From positions 1-64,000 of the forward strand of contig NZ_QBUY01000048.1 in NCBI RefSeq assembly GCF_003121405.1: a DNA stretch of 64,000 nucleotides, given 5' to 3'. The notes below the pieces were generated by a model, which saw only the letters and a program-made list of their open reading frames with translations, searched no databases and was not told the origin of the DNA. Both the position numbers and the translations under genes were made by a program. Positions 19,295-28,468 of this stretch are shown piece by piece. Source of the stretch: Paraburkholderia sp. C35. GTDB lineage: Bacteria > Pseudomonadota > Gammaproteobacteria > Burkholderiales > Burkholderiaceae. Positions within the stretch are counted from its first letter, which is position 1, and each line of letters begins with the position of its first letter.

Positions 19295-21493
19295 ATGGAG
19301 TGGGTCAAAGGCACGCAGCAGCGTGCCATTGCTGTGGCAGCCAGCATGACTTTTCTCGCTTGCGGAACAGGGCAGGCGCACGCGCAACAGACGCCGGACA
19401 AGCAGAACAGCGCGCAAAACAATGCTCAGACGGGCGCGACGCTGCCCGCTGTGAAAGTGCAAGGCACGACAGCGGGCGATACGGAGGGACTGGTCGCGCA
19501 TCGCACATCGACGGGGACGAAGACGGATACGCCGCTCGATGAAGTGCCGCAAACGGTGAACATCGTGACGGCGGCGCAGATCGAAGAGCAGGGCGCGACC
19601 TCGATCAATCAGGCGCTGCGCTACGTGCCGGGCTTTTCGTCGTATGGCGCGAGCACGCGCTCGGACTGGTACACGGCAATTCGCGGCTTTGTGCCGAGCG
19701 TATTCGAGGATGGACTGCAGGTGCCCAACACGCTGAATCTGGCGAGCTGGCGCGTCGATCCGTATCAGGTAGAAAGCATCACGGTGCTGCGCGGGCCGAC
19801 GTCGGTGCTGTACGGCCAGGGCGATCCCGGCTCGCTGGTCGACATCCAGACCAAGCAGCCGACAGCAGAACGTATCCGCGAAATCGAATTGCAGATCGGC
19901 ACCGATGCACGCAAGCAGATCGGCATCGACCTGGGTGGCAAGATCGACAAGGACGGCACGCTGACGTATCGCTTTGTCGGCGTGGGGCGCGACGGCAATA
20001 TGCCGACCGGACCGAACGCAGATCAACGCCTGATGTTCGCGCCGTCGATCAAATGGCAGCCCACCGCCGATACCTCGCTGACGCTGTACGCGACCTATCT
20101 GCGCGATAACTCCGATGTGTCGGATAACTTTCTGCCGGCATCGGGCACGATTCTGCCGAATCCGAACGGCGTGATCTCCAACAATCTTTACACGGGCGAT
20201 GGCAACTTCGCGCGCTATGACAAGCGGCAATGGTCGGTCGGCTACAACTTCGAGCATCGCTTCGATCCCGTTTGGACGTTCCGCCAGAACACGCGCTACA
20301 TGCATCTGTCGCTGAACAACTCGACGGTGTATGGCGGCGGGCTCGATCCGACCGACCCGACGGAAGCCTCGCTCACGCGTTACGCGGGACTGTTCCAGCC
20401 GAACTATTCGCGCTTCGATATCGACAACCAGGCGCAGGCGCAATTCCGCACGGGTTCGATCGAACACACGGTGCTGCTCGGCTTCGAATACAACCGCCAA
20501 CTGTCGACGGATAGCGAACAGCTCGCGCTTGCGCCGAGCCTGAACATGTTCAATCCCGTCTACACGCCGGTCACGTCGGCGATTTTCAGCGGACCGGATT
20601 CGTTCGGCTATAGCGATACGAAGACCAAACTCGACAGCTACGGCGTGTATGCGCAGGACCAGATCAAGCTGACGCCGCGCATTGTCTTCACGATTGGCGG
20701 TCGCGAGGACTGGAGCCGCAACACGACCACGGATACCGTCGCGAACACCGAGCAGCGGCAGAACGATCACGCCTTCACGTATCGGGTGGGCGCCGTGTAT
20801 CTGGGCGATTACGGCTTGTCGCCGTACATCAGCTATGCAACCTCGTTCAACCCGGTGATCGGCGTCAACGCGAACGGCTCGCCGTTCGAACCCACCAAGG
20901 GCAAGCAGATCGAACTCGGCTTGCGCTGGCAGCCGTTTAACAAGAACCTGATGTTGAACGCCGCGATCTATCAGATCAACCAGACCAACGTCACCACGCC
21001 CGATCCGAACGATCCGACGGGCACGTTCAGCGTGCAGACGGGTGAAGTGCGTTCGCGCGGCATCGAGTTCAGCGCGGTCGGCAACGTGACGCGCGATCTG
21101 AGCATCATCGCGTCATACGCGTATCAGGACGTGAAGAACATCAAGGCCAACGACGATTCACTGAACAAGTGGCCTGTCGCTATTCCGTTGCCGCGTCAGA
21201 CGGCTTCGCTGTGGGCCGACTGGACATGGCATACAGGCCCGCTGACAGGCCTCGGCTTCGGCGGCGGCCTGCGTTACACAAGCTATAGCGCGGGCGCGGC
21301 GGACAACTCGCTGCACGTGCCGGGTTACACCGTGTACGACGCAGCCGTGCATTACGACATCAGCAAGTGGCGCTTCGCCGTCAACGCGACCAACATTTTC
21401 AATCGGCGCTATGTGTCGGGTTGCCAGAGCGCGTTCGCGTGCTTCTATGGCAATCAGCGCACGGTGCTGGCGACGGCGCGTTACGACTGGTAA
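19295..21493 (+). CDS. TonB-dependent ferric-siderophore receptor (OrbA/FhuA type)
   Basis: 732 residues. A signal peptide ends near AHAQ (about residue 32), followed by a Gln/Asn-rich linker, a TonB-box-like LPAVKVQG, the plug domain (EVPQTVNIVTAAQI, VLRGPTSVLYGQGDPGSLV) and a 22-strand-type barrel ending in Trp (ATARYDW). There is no N-terminal signalling domain, so this receptor probably does not act through a surface-signalling anti-sigma factor. Its place between the ornithine monooxygenase and the second acyltransferase suggests it imports the locus's own siderophore. The 48-base gap upstream contains no recognisable promoter, in line with operon expression. Confidence 0.93.
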   Translation: MEWVKGTQQRAIAVAASMTFLACGTGQAHAQQTPDKQNSAQNNAQTGATLPAVKVQGTTAGDTEGLVAHRTSTGTKTDTPLDEVPQTVNIVTAAQIEEQGATSINQALRYVPGFSSYGASTRSDWYTAIRGFVPSVFEDGLQVPNTLNLASWRVDPYQVESITVLRGPTSVLYGQGDPGSLVDIQTKQPTAERIREIELQIGTDARKQIGIDLGGKIDKDGTLTYRFVGVGRDGNMPTGPNADQRLMFAPSIKWQPTADTSLTLYATYLRDNSDVSDNFLPASGTILPNPNGVISNNLYTGDGNFARYDKRQWSVGYNFEHRFDPVWTFRQNTRYMHLSLNNSTVYGGGLDPTDPTEASLTRYAGLFQPNYSRFDIDNQAQAQFRTGSIEHTVLLGFEYNRQLSTDSEQLALAPSLNMFNPVYTPVTSAIFSGPDSFGYSDTKTKLDSYGVYAQDQIKLTPRIVFTIGGREDWSRNTTTDTVANTEQRQNDHAFTYRVGAVYLGDYGLSPYISYATSFNPVIGVNANGSPFEPTKGKQIELGLRWQPFNKNLMLNAAIYQINQTNVTTPDPNDPTGTFSVQTGEVRSRGIEFSAVGNVTRDLSIIASYAYQDVKNIKANDDSLNKWPVAIPLPRQTASLWADWTWHTGPLTGLGFGGGLRYTSYSAGAADNSLHVPGYTVYDAAVHYDISKWRFAVNATNIFNRRYVSGCQSAFACFYGNQRTVLATARYDW

Positions 21494-21534
21494 GCCCACG
21501 CATCACTCGACTCTTTGAGGAAAGGAAAACCATC

Positions 21535-22485
21535 ATGAACGCCCGCGTGGCCTTTGAGGAACTCGTTCCGACGCCGGACGGATTTGCATTGTCGGCGTGG
21601 CCGCGCGATGCGGCGCCCGAGCAGCTGTTACCCGCGTTCGCGGAGATCTTTTGCCGCGACCCGAAGCGGCAGCAGGTGTCGCTGACGTTGCCGTTCGCGC
21701 ACGATGACGACGCGACCCATGCATTCGTCACGCGCGCGATCCGCGAAGGGATCGTGGATACGGCGGAGCAGGAAGGCTCGACCTTGCGCGTCACCACGTC
21801 ACGTGCGAGCTTCTGGCAGCAGCCTTCGTTGTGGCTCACGGCGCCTTCGTCGGCAGGTATGCCGATGCGTTACACGCTGCATCACAACCGTCGTCACCCG
21901 GTGCGTGCACCGAAGCCGAAAGGCGTGGTGTATCGCCGCTTCATGCCGACGGTCGGCATGACGTTCACGCTGCGCACCGTCGACGTTGAACGTGACACAG
22001 ATGTTTTCCACTACTGGCAGAACGAGGAGCGCGTCGCGCACTTCTGGGACTTCAAGGGCACGCGCGAGCAGCATGCCGCTTACCTGGCCGAGCAATGTGC
22101 GGACCCGCATGTGCATCCGCTGATCGGCTGTTTCGACGATGAGCCGTTCGCGTACTTCGAGGTGTATTGGGCGAAGGAAGACCGCGTGGCGCCGTTCTAC
22201 GAAGCCGACGATTTCGATCGTGGCCTGCATCTGCTGGTCGGCAACAGCGACTTTCAGAGCGCGGGCAAGCTGCGCGCGTGGTTCAACGGCATCCTGCACT
22301 ACATGTTTCTCGATGATCCGCGCACGCAGCGCATTGTCGGCGAGCCGCGCATCGATCACACGCGGCACATCGCGTGGATGCACAGGCTGGGCGCGCATAC
22401 GCTGAAGGAATTCGATTTTCCGCACAAGCGTGCCGCGCTCGTGATGGTCGAGCGCGACACGTACTTTGGGCAGTTCGGGCCTTGA
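21535..22485 (+). CDS. Second IucB/OrbL-like GNAT acyltransferase, siderophore biosynthesis
   Basis: 316 residues, paralogous to the protein at 16771-17796. It shares VHPLIG, a YFEVYWAKEDRVAPF block, FDRGLHLLVG, FLDDPRTQ and FDFPHKRAA, but has a different N-terminal half. GAGGAAAGG ahead of ATG 21535 supports the start; the frame is open further upstream, but only inside the receptor gene. Two acyltransferases fit a peptide with two N5-hydroxyornithines acylated differently. In ornibactin one of these positions is formylated instead, and no formyltransferase is visible in this window. It ends 15 bases from a convergent regulator gene. Confidence 0.85.
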   Translation: MNARVAFEELVPTPDGFALSAWPRDAAPEQLLPAFAEIFCRDPKRQQVSLTLPFAHDDDATHAFVTRAIREGIVDTAEQEGSTLRVTTSRASFWQQPSLWLTAPSSAGMPMRYTLHHNRRHPVRAPKPKGVVYRRFMPTVGMTFTLRTVDVERDTDVFHYWQNEERVAHFWDFKGTREQHAAYLAEQCADPHVHPLIGCFDDEPFAYFEVYWAKEDRVAPFYEADDFDRGLHLLVGNSDFQSAGKLRAWFNGILHYMFLDDPRTQRIVGEPRIDHTRHIAWMHRLGAHTLKEFDFPHKRAALVMVERDTYFGQFGP

Positions 22486-22500
22486 GCGTGGCTGCCGGGT

Positions 22501-22974
22501 TTAGACCTGCACCGAAGGAATGTTCTTCATGCAGCGCAGCGCGAACATCGAGCGGCTGTGCCGGATGCCCGAGAGCTTGTAGAGCTTTTCGCGCAGGAAG
22601 CGCTCGTAGCCTGCCGTGCCGTCCACGGCGACCTTGATCAGGTAGTCGTACTCGCCCGACACGAGATAGGCCTCGAGTACTTCGGGCAGCGTGGCGAGTT
22701 CGTCGCCGAAGCGCGCCAGCGCATCCTCATCGTGCCGGTCGAGCGTGACCTCGATCAGCACGACATCGGCGAACCCGAGCTTCTGCTGGTCCAGCAGCGC
22801 GACGTAGCCGCGGATATAGCCGTCGGTTTCCAGTTGACGCGTGCGGTTCCAGCACGCCGTCGTCGACATGCCGACGATCTCGGCAAGTTCGGCATTCGAC
22901 AGGCGCGCGTTCTTCTGCAGCGCGCGCATGATGGCGCGGTCCTGGTTGTCCAGCGGGCGGCTACGGGCTTGCAT
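22501..22974 (-). CDS. Lrp/AsnC family transcriptional regulator
   Basis: 157 residues. The N-terminal winged helix reads LDNQDRAIMRALQKNARLS and continues NAELAEIVGMSTTACWNRT. The C-terminal RAM domain contains VLEAYLVSGEYDYLIKV and the final FALRCMKNIP. Members sense amino acids and usually control their own gene or a neighbour. It is convergent with the siderophore operon and faces the NCS1 permease across a 487-base gap, which suggests that gap as its target. Its ligand cannot be told from sequence. Confidence 0.93.
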   Translation of the reverse strand: MQARSRPLDNQDRAIMRALQKNARLSNAELAEIVGMSTTACWNRTRQLETDGYIRGYVALLDQQKLGFADVVLIEVTLDRHDEDALARFGDELATLPEVLEAYLVSGEYDYLIKVAVDGTAGYERFLREKLYKLSGIRHSRSMFALRCMKNIPSVQV

Positions 22975-23461
22975 GATGGTGATCGGAAGAATATTCGGTT
23001 GATTTATATGTTACCGGAAGATTGTCCCGAGTTCAGTGGGTCGTGCCGTGCAAACAGGAAGCCTCTCCACCCCGTTCGCCGGTATATTCTTCACATGCTT
23101 CCCTGCCCGCAACGATGCGCGGATTACCCTCCGCCAACGGGCGCTGCGCCGTTCGCGAGACGGCGCCGGCAGGGGCGGTCAGCGGCGAAATCCACGCCGT
23201 GCGACGCGTTCACCGGTCACGGAAGCATGCATCTCTTCTCCTCCCCTCCGTTTGCCCGCCACTCCATCGATGCCCGCATTTTTGACGGTATCGACAGCCG
23301 CTTTTATTACTAAAACAATCTATATTGCAGAAACAAGACCCTTCGTCGCGAATCGCGATTCCCATCGGGCTTTGTTGTAGACCGTGCCTGCGCGCTACGC
23401 CGCATCGTCAGGTCATGGCGGTCTTTGACAGACGGCCATGCTTCAACCATCAGGGGGAGCC
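22975..23461. other. Intergenic region between Lrp regulator and NCS1 permease
   Basis: A 487-base gap with no convincing gene. The first 60 bases are AT-rich with related flanks (AATATTCGG, then CCGGAAGATT) and could hold the Lrp regulator's own promoter and operator. A second AT-rich stretch near 23300-23330 could be the promoter of the permease. A hairpin with CATGGC and GCCATG arms lies at about 23414-23440, shortly before the permease Shine-Dalgarno. Short open frames inside it look like chance. Confidence 0.5.
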
Positions 23462-24931
23462 ATGTCTACGTCACCGCTTTTCGATGCGCCGCACGGGCTG
23501 GGCGATGTCACCGAAGAAGTCGATTCCCGTCTCCACAACCACGATCTCGCCCCTGTGCCACATGCGCGCCGCACGTGGACGGGCTATAGCATCTTCGCGA
23601 TGTGGATGTCGGACGTGCATAGCGTGGGCGGCTACACCTTTGCGGCGAGCCTGTTTCTGCTCGGCATTTCGGGCTGGCAGGTGCTGCTCGCGCTGACGGT
23701 AGGCATTCTCATCGTCTACGTGCTGATGAACTGGGTCGGCAAACCCAGCTATATGCACGGCATTCCGTTCCCGGTGATGGCGCGCGTGAGTATGGGTGTG
23801 ATGGGCGCGAACCTCGCTGCCGTGATTCGCGGCGTGGTCGGCATCGTCTGGTACGGGGTGCAAACTTACTTCGCATCCAAAGCAGTGGCGACTCTGCTGC
23901 TTTTGTTCGTGCCCGCGTCCGCAGCGTTGCATGGCGTCAGTTTTCTGAAGCTCGATGGCCTTGGCTGGGTGAGCTTCCTGTTCATGTGGATCTTCCAGCT
24001 GATCATCTTCCAGCGCGGCATGGAGACGATCCGCAAGTTCATCGACTTTTGCGGTCCGGCCGTGTATGTGGTGATGTTCGCGCTGATGGCGTGGATACTC
24101 TCGCAAGCGGGGCTTGGCAGTCTGAGCATGACGCTTGGCGGCAAAACACTAACGGGCCAGCAGCAACTCGCGGGCATGGGCAGTGCCGTGCTGCTGGTGG
24201 TCAGCTATTTCGCTGCATTGCTACTTAACTTTGGCGACTTCTCGCGCTTCGCCAAAAGCGAGCAGCAAATGAAAGTGGGCAATTTTCTGGGTCTGCCTGT
24301 CAACTTCATCGTGTTCGCGATCATCACGGTGATCGTCACGTCGGGCAGCGCGACGGTGTTCGGTTCGATGATCATGGACCCGGTGGCGATCGTCGCGCAT
24401 ATCCAGAACAAGGTGGCGGTAGTCATCGGCAGCCTCACCTTTATCGTGGCGACAATGGGCATCAATATCGTTGCCAATTTCGTGTCCCCCGCTTATGACA
24501 TCGCGAATCTTTTCCCGAAACATGTCGATTTCAAACGCGGCGGACTGATCGCTTCGATCCTCGCGGTCGTGGTGTGCCCGTGGATATTCGTCGATAGTCC
24601 CAAGGCCATTACGATTTTCGTCAGCGTGTTCGGCGCAGTGCTCGCACCGCTCTATGGCGTGATGATGGCCGACTTCTATCTGATCAAGAAGCAGCAGGTG
24701 CAGACGTCCGAGCTCTACACCATGGCCTCGACGGGGCGCTTCTACTACGACGGCGGCTGGAACAAGGGTGGCGTGGCGGCGCTCTTGCTGTCCGGCGTGA
24801 TCTCGATCGGCTGGGAATTGTGCACGCAACTACTGCATCTCTTGCCTGAGAACAACTTTGGCTGGCTGATCGGGGCCGTGGCAGGCGCGGTGCTGTACGT
24901 CGTCATGATGCGGCTGGCGCGCAGAACCTGA
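23462..24931 (+). CDS. NCS1 family nucleobase/hydantoin/allantoin-type permease
   Basis: 489 residues and about 12 hydrophobic segments. It resembles NCS1 cation symporters: an N-terminal loop before WTGYSIFAMWMSDVHSVGGY, the GKPSYMHGIPFPVMARVS block, and LLLNFGDFSRFAKSE in the middle, typical of cytosine, hydantoin and allantoin carriers. The substrate cannot be chosen from sequence. GGGGGAG precedes ATG 23462; an upstream in-frame ATG at 23438 has no Shine-Dalgarno. It lies between the Lrp regulator and a co-directional LysR regulator, either of which could control it. Confidence 0.88.
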   Translation: MSTSPLFDAPHGLGDVTEEVDSRLHNHDLAPVPHARRTWTGYSIFAMWMSDVHSVGGYTFAASLFLLGISGWQVLLALTVGILIVYVLMNWVGKPSYMHGIPFPVMARVSMGVMGANLAAVIRGVVGIVWYGVQTYFASKAVATLLLLFVPASAALHGVSFLKLDGLGWVSFLFMWIFQLIIFQRGMETIRKFIDFCGPAVYVVMFALMAWILSQAGLGSLSMTLGGKTLTGQQQLAGMGSAVLLVVSYFAALLLNFGDFSRFAKSEQQMKVGNFLGLPVNFIVFAIITVIVTSGSATVFGSMIMDPVAIVAHIQNKVAVVIGSLTFIVATMGINIVANFVSPAYDIANLFPKHVDFKRGGLIASILAVVVCPWIFVDSPKAITIFVSVFGAVLAPLYGVMMADFYLIKKQQVQTSELYTMASTGRFYYDGGWNKGGVAALLLSGVISIGWELCTQLLHLLPENNFGWLIGAVAGAVLYVVMMRLARRT

Positions 24932-25158
24932 AGCGTCTTCGCCTTAGCACGAATGATCCTGCAAAGGCGTTATGGACCGAATAAAACGCTAGTTTGTCTT
25001 TAGAGGCCGATCGAAGTATTCGATACTCAGGAGTCGATTCGCGACGTGCCATTGCACGCCCGGCTTCTTCATGTGTCCGCATATTGGAATGCATGACGCA
25101 GCGGGGCACGCGGATCGCGACCACTCCATACCGCTACGACTTTCGAACGGACACGAAG

Positions 25159-26085
25159 ATGGACCGGCTTGACGCGTTAAGGCTGTTTGTCGAAATCGCT
25201 GAAGCCGGGAGCTTTTCCGCGGCTGCGCGAAAGAGTACCGTCTCGACCTCGACGGTCACGCTTGCGTTGCAAAAGCTCGAAGAGGAAGTCGGCGCGCGCC
25301 TCATCATGCGTACGACCCGACGCCTTGCCTTTACACACGAAGGACAACGCTTTCTCGATGACGCACGCCGCGTGCTCGCCGACTGGGATTCCGCGATTCT
25401 GAGCCTGCGCGAAGATGGCCCGTTGAACGGACCTATCCGCCTGACGGCGAGCAACGATTTCGGCCGTACACGCGTCGTTCCTCTGCTCGACAAGTTCATG
25501 AGCCTGCATCCTCAAGTGCAGGTGTCGGTGCTGCTGACGGATGGCGTAGTCGATCTCGTCGATCAACATCTCGATCTCGCGCTGCGTAATGGGCCGCTGA
25601 TCGATTCGCGGCTCAAGGCGAGACTGCTGCTGACAGGGCCGCGCGTGGTGTGCGCTGCGCCATCGTACTGGGCGACGCACGGCAAGCCGATGCATCCGTC
25701 GCAACTGTCTTCGCACAACTGTCTGATACTCGAGCGGCCCGATGCGCCTTTCACGAACTGGCCGTTCGTGGTGGACGGCAAGCAGATTGCCGTCAGGGTC
25801 TCGGGCAACCGCGTGGCGAGCGACGGCAGCGTGCTGCGCGAATGGGCCGTCAATGGTTATGGCGTGATATTGAAGAACCGCTGGGATATCTATCACGAGC
25901 TATTGTCGGGCAGGCTCGAAACGGCGCTCGATTCGTTTATCGGCGAACGCGTCGATCTGTTCGCCGTCTACGCGGGTGCCGTGCCGAGTAGGCGGGTGGG
26001 CACGCTGATCGATTTCATCGCGCGTGAGCTTTCCGTCGACGATTCGCTCGAACTGCACCCACTGGACAGTCTGCGTCCGCTTTAG
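25159..26085 (+). CDS. LysR family transcriptional regulator
   Basis: 308 residues. The N-terminal helix-turn-helix (MDRLDALRLFVEIAEAGSFS, then AAARKSTVSTSTVTLALQKLE) and C-terminal effector domain are of the CrgA/DsdC-like LysR type, which often uses a short MDRL start. It ends with HPLDSLRPL. The frame is open upstream to 24994, but the family's usual N-terminus begins at ATG 25159. It follows the NCS1 permease by 227 bases and precedes an Rrf2-type regulator by 94, so it could regulate the permease; no operator was recognised. Confidence 0.88.
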   Translation: MDRLDALRLFVEIAEAGSFSAAARKSTVSTSTVTLALQKLEEEVGARLIMRTTRRLAFTHEGQRFLDDARRVLADWDSAILSLREDGPLNGPIRLTASNDFGRTRVVPLLDKFMSLHPQVQVSVLLTDGVVDLVDQHLDLALRNGPLIDSRLKARLLLTGPRVVCAAPSYWATHGKPMHPSQLSSHNCLILERPDAPFTNWPFVVDGKQIAVRVSGNRVASDGSVLREWAVNGYGVILKNRWDIYHELLSGRLETALDSFIGERVDLFAVYAGAVPSRRVGTLIDFIARELSVDDSLELHPLDSLRPL

Positions 26086-26179
26086 CGTCTGCTGCGATTG
26101 TTCAGACCTGAAAGCCGTGCGCTTGCACCCGTCCGCAAAAGCAGGTAGCCTAACTCCGATTGTATTTGTCGGAGTGGAT

Positions 26180-26743
26180 ATGTCTCACATCAGCGCAGGC
26201 GTCGAATACGGCTTGCATTGCCTGCTTTTCCTGACGGAAGCCGCGCCGGGCGGCGTGTCCGAGGCGAGCGTGCGCGATCTGGCGGAGCTGCAAGGCGTGC
26301 CGGCCGATTTCGTCGCGAAACTGTTTACCAAATTGCACAAGGCGGGGCTGGTCATTGCAACGGAAGGCGCGAAGGGTGGCTTTGCGCTCGCGCGCCCGGC
26401 GAACCAGATTTCGGTGCTCGACGTGGTATCGGCAATCGACGGCGACAAGGCGCTGTTCGAATGCCGCGAAGTGCGCGGACGCTGCGCAGTCTTCGGCGAG
26501 ACCGCGCCTACCTGGGCAACCAGCGGCGTCTGCTCGATCCACGCGGTGATGCAGAACGCCGAGAAACGCATGCGCGAGGCGCTGGCGTCGCAGTCGCTCG
26601 AAGATCTGGCGGTACGCACGTCGGCCAAGGCACCGCGCACGTATGGGCCGCAAGTGGTGAAGTGGCTGGACGGCCGGGCGACGGGCCGGCGGCGCGAGCG
26701 CACGGGCGCTCGCGGCGGTTCGACTCCCGGCGCCCGTTCCTGA
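26180..26743 (+). CDS. Rrf2 family transcriptional regulator
   Basis: 187 residues. The N-terminus MSHISAGVEYGLHCLLFL and the winged helix (VRDLAELQGVPADFVAKLF) are typical of Rrf2 proteins. Three cysteines (in FEC, GRC and GVC) sit where IscR/NsrR-type members bind an iron-sulfur cluster, though their spacing is not the IscR pattern, so cluster binding is only possible. CGGAGTGG precedes ATG 26180. The C-terminal 30 residues are Arg/Gly-rich and probably disordered. It is convergent with azoR, with a shared terminator at 26763-26801. Confidence 0.88.
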   Translation: MSHISAGVEYGLHCLLFLTEAAPGGVSEASVRDLAELQGVPADFVAKLFTKLHKAGLVIATEGAKGGFALARPANQISVLDVVSAIDGDKALFECREVRGRCAVFGETAPTWATSGVCSIHAVMQNAEKRMREALASQSLEDLAVRTSAKAPRTYGPQVVKWLDGRATGRRRERTGARGGSTPGARS

Positions 26744-26762
26744 CAGTACTCGCCGCCTGAAC

Positions 26763-26801
26763 GACAAAGGCCGCGGCCCTCGAGGGCTGCGGCCTTTTGT
26801 C
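26763..26801. terminator. Bidirectional intrinsic terminator between the Rrf2 regulator and azoR
   Basis: A GC-rich hairpin with arms GGCCGCGGCCCT and AGGGCTGCGGCC (one mismatch), flanked by AAA on the left and TTTT on the right. It sits between two convergent genes and could stop transcription from both sides. Confidence 0.8.
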
Positions 26802-26827
26802 ATTGGGCGCTTTGTACTGACGATTGA

Positions 26828-27499
26828 TTACACCGTCTCGGCCTGCGTGCTGTCGGCGCGCTCCCGTTCCCATGCGGCCCACGCAGAGGCCACGTCCGCC
26901 AGTTCGGCGTGGGCGCGTTTGAGCGCGTCGTTACGGGCTTCCTGATCCGAGAACTGCAGCGGCTGTGCATCGACGAACTGCGGCGCGTCGACCCCAATGA
27001 AACCAAATGCGGCCTTGAGCGCCGGCGTCAGCGCATCCATCGACGAAAACACGTTGCCGGGGCGCAAATCGGCGCCGCGCGTCGTGATGAACAACACCTT
27101 CTGACGGCTCAACTGACCGACGATGTTGCCTTCGGCGTCCATCTTGTAGGTGATGCCGGGGCGCGTGACCGTGTCGATGAACGCCTTGAATGCCGAGGGC
27201 ATCGACCAGTTGTACATGGGCATGGCGAACACCAGTGCATCGGCTTCGAGCAGGCGCTGGCACAGCGCGTCGGACGGCGCGAGGGTGGCGCGCATGGCAT
27301 CGGTGCGCTCGTGTTCCTGATGGTAAGTCGCGATGGCGAAGGCTTCGGTGACGTGCGGCGGCGTATCGACAGTGACGTCCAGATAATCGACTTCGACGTC
27401 CACGCCTTCGGCGCGCAGGTTGTCAATGAACTGGCGCGACAACGCGCGAGAGTTGGAGCGTTCGCGCTTGGCGCTCGAATCGACGTGGAAGATCTTCAT
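26828..27499 (-). CDS. azoR: FMN-dependent NADH-azoreductase
   Basis: 223 residues of the AzoR/NQO flavodoxin-like family. It starts MKIFHVDSSAKRERSNSR, with the phosphate-binding loop of FMN. The middle FAMPMYNWSMPSAFKAFID and the KVLFITTRG region are family hallmarks. It reduces quinones and azo compounds two electrons at a time with NADH. GGAG precedes ATG 27499; the frame continues upstream, but those residues are not family-like. Confidence 0.92.
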   Translation of the reverse strand: MKIFHVDSSAKRERSNSRALSRQFIDNLRAEGVDVEVDYLDVTVDTPPHVTEAFAIATYHQEHERTDAMRATLAPSDALCQRLLEADALVFAMPMYNWSMPSAFKAFIDTVTRPGITYKMDAEGNIVGQLSRQKVLFITTRGADLRPGNVFSSMDALTPALKAAFGFIGVDAPQFVDAQPLQFSDQEARNDALKRAHAELADVASAWAAWERERADSTQAETV

Positions 27500-28027
27500 G
27501 GGGTTTCTCCAGTAACTGCGATCAAAGTTATCGTAGTTGTGAGGATAGACAATTTGCGCATGCTCTGCAACCGAGGGGACATGCATGCTTCGGCGCCTCG
27601 ACGGGTACGGATGCGTCGTAGGAAAGGGCTGCGAGGCTTATGCAGCGGGGCCTGGCGCGGCTGGCGGCGCAGACGGCAGGTCGATTTGGCAAAAACGTGG
27701 GATTCAGTATTTCGTCTGCGAGCATGCGGTTGCAATGTCGCACACCACGGTCGCAACGGAGGTGACACCCGCGCACGGCGGTATGACCGCTTGCGCTGCG
27801 GCTAGCAGCAGAGAAAAGTCATGCGTATGACAAAGGCACGCAAATCGTGTGAGTTTCGCGTGAAAGATAGCTGCGGTACTGGCTTGCAACGAATGTTGCC
27901 GCATGAAGCGTACGCATGCTTCAACTACGCGCAGCACCAATATGTGGAAGCGCCGAAGCCTCGCGGCCTGTGGCGCTTAAGGTTTGTTCAGGCTTAACGG
28001 CACGCACTTAAGACCGTGCGTGCGAAT
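27500..28027. other. Intergenic region without a supported gene
   Basis: This 528-base stretch lies between azoR and the DUF3331 gene, both on the minus strand. Short frames on both strands show no family resemblance, no Shine-Dalgarno at their starts and no codon bias like the neighbours. The part next to azoR is comparatively AT-rich and probably carries its promoter. I see no repeat or RNA gene. Confidence 0.5.
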
Positions 28028-28468
28028 CTAGTCGAGCATGATTGCGCTGGGGCAGGACGGTACGGCAGAGGCAAGAATCATCCGGTCGCGATTGGCCGGG
28101 AAGTAGCTTTCGCAAGCCCGCGGACGGAATACGGGATCGCCGCGCCGGATCGGCATGCCTGTCAGCACGCAGAACGAGTCCATGCGTGCGAGCCCGATAC
28201 GCCACACCTGATCGGCATAGTGGCCGGAGCGTGGGTCGCTCCAGCAGACGCTCAATGTCTTCGATGACAATTGTTCGAGGATCGAGATATGAGCGGGCGG
28301 CGGCTCGACCTCGACTGGCTCGAGTGCTTCGGGCGGCGGCCGCTTGGTCATGCGGAATTTTTTCTTTGGACCGTATTGTGCTTTCTTGATCGAGTCAATG
28401 GGCGTGGGCATCAGGACGCCTACCAATGCGCGTCTGACGATATCTTCTTCAACCGGACGAGTCATCAT
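28028..28468 (-). CDS. DUF3331 domain protein of unknown function
   Basis: 146 residues. The C-terminal half carries the pattern I associate with DUF3331, a family largely limited to Burkholderia-like genomes: LSVCWSDPRSGHYADQVW, a Cys (SFCVLTG), MPIRRGDPVFRPR, and a Pro/Ser tail. The N-terminal 50 residues are basic and Pro-rich (KKKFRMTKRPPPEALEPVEV). The Cys and RGD-like patches could suggest a small metal- or nucleic-acid-binding fold, but this is not established. It stands alone between two gene-poor stretches, so context gives no function. Confidence 0.75.
   Translation of the reverse strand: MMTRPVEEDIVRRALVGVLMPTPIDSIKKAQYGPKKKFRMTKRPPPEALEPVEVEPPPAHISILEQLSSKTLSVCWSDPRSGHYADQVWRIGLARMDSFCVLTGMPIRRGDPVFRPRACESYFPANRDRMILASAVPSCPSAIMLD

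Noticed and set aside
23022..23380. Small plus-strand ORFs between the Lrp regulator and the permease
   Set aside because: Overlapping frames of similar length in a control region, none with a ribosome site or family-like sequence.
27585..27830. Small plus-strand ORF upstream of azoR
   Set aside because: Low-complexity Ala/Gly composition, no ribosome site and no recognisable family.
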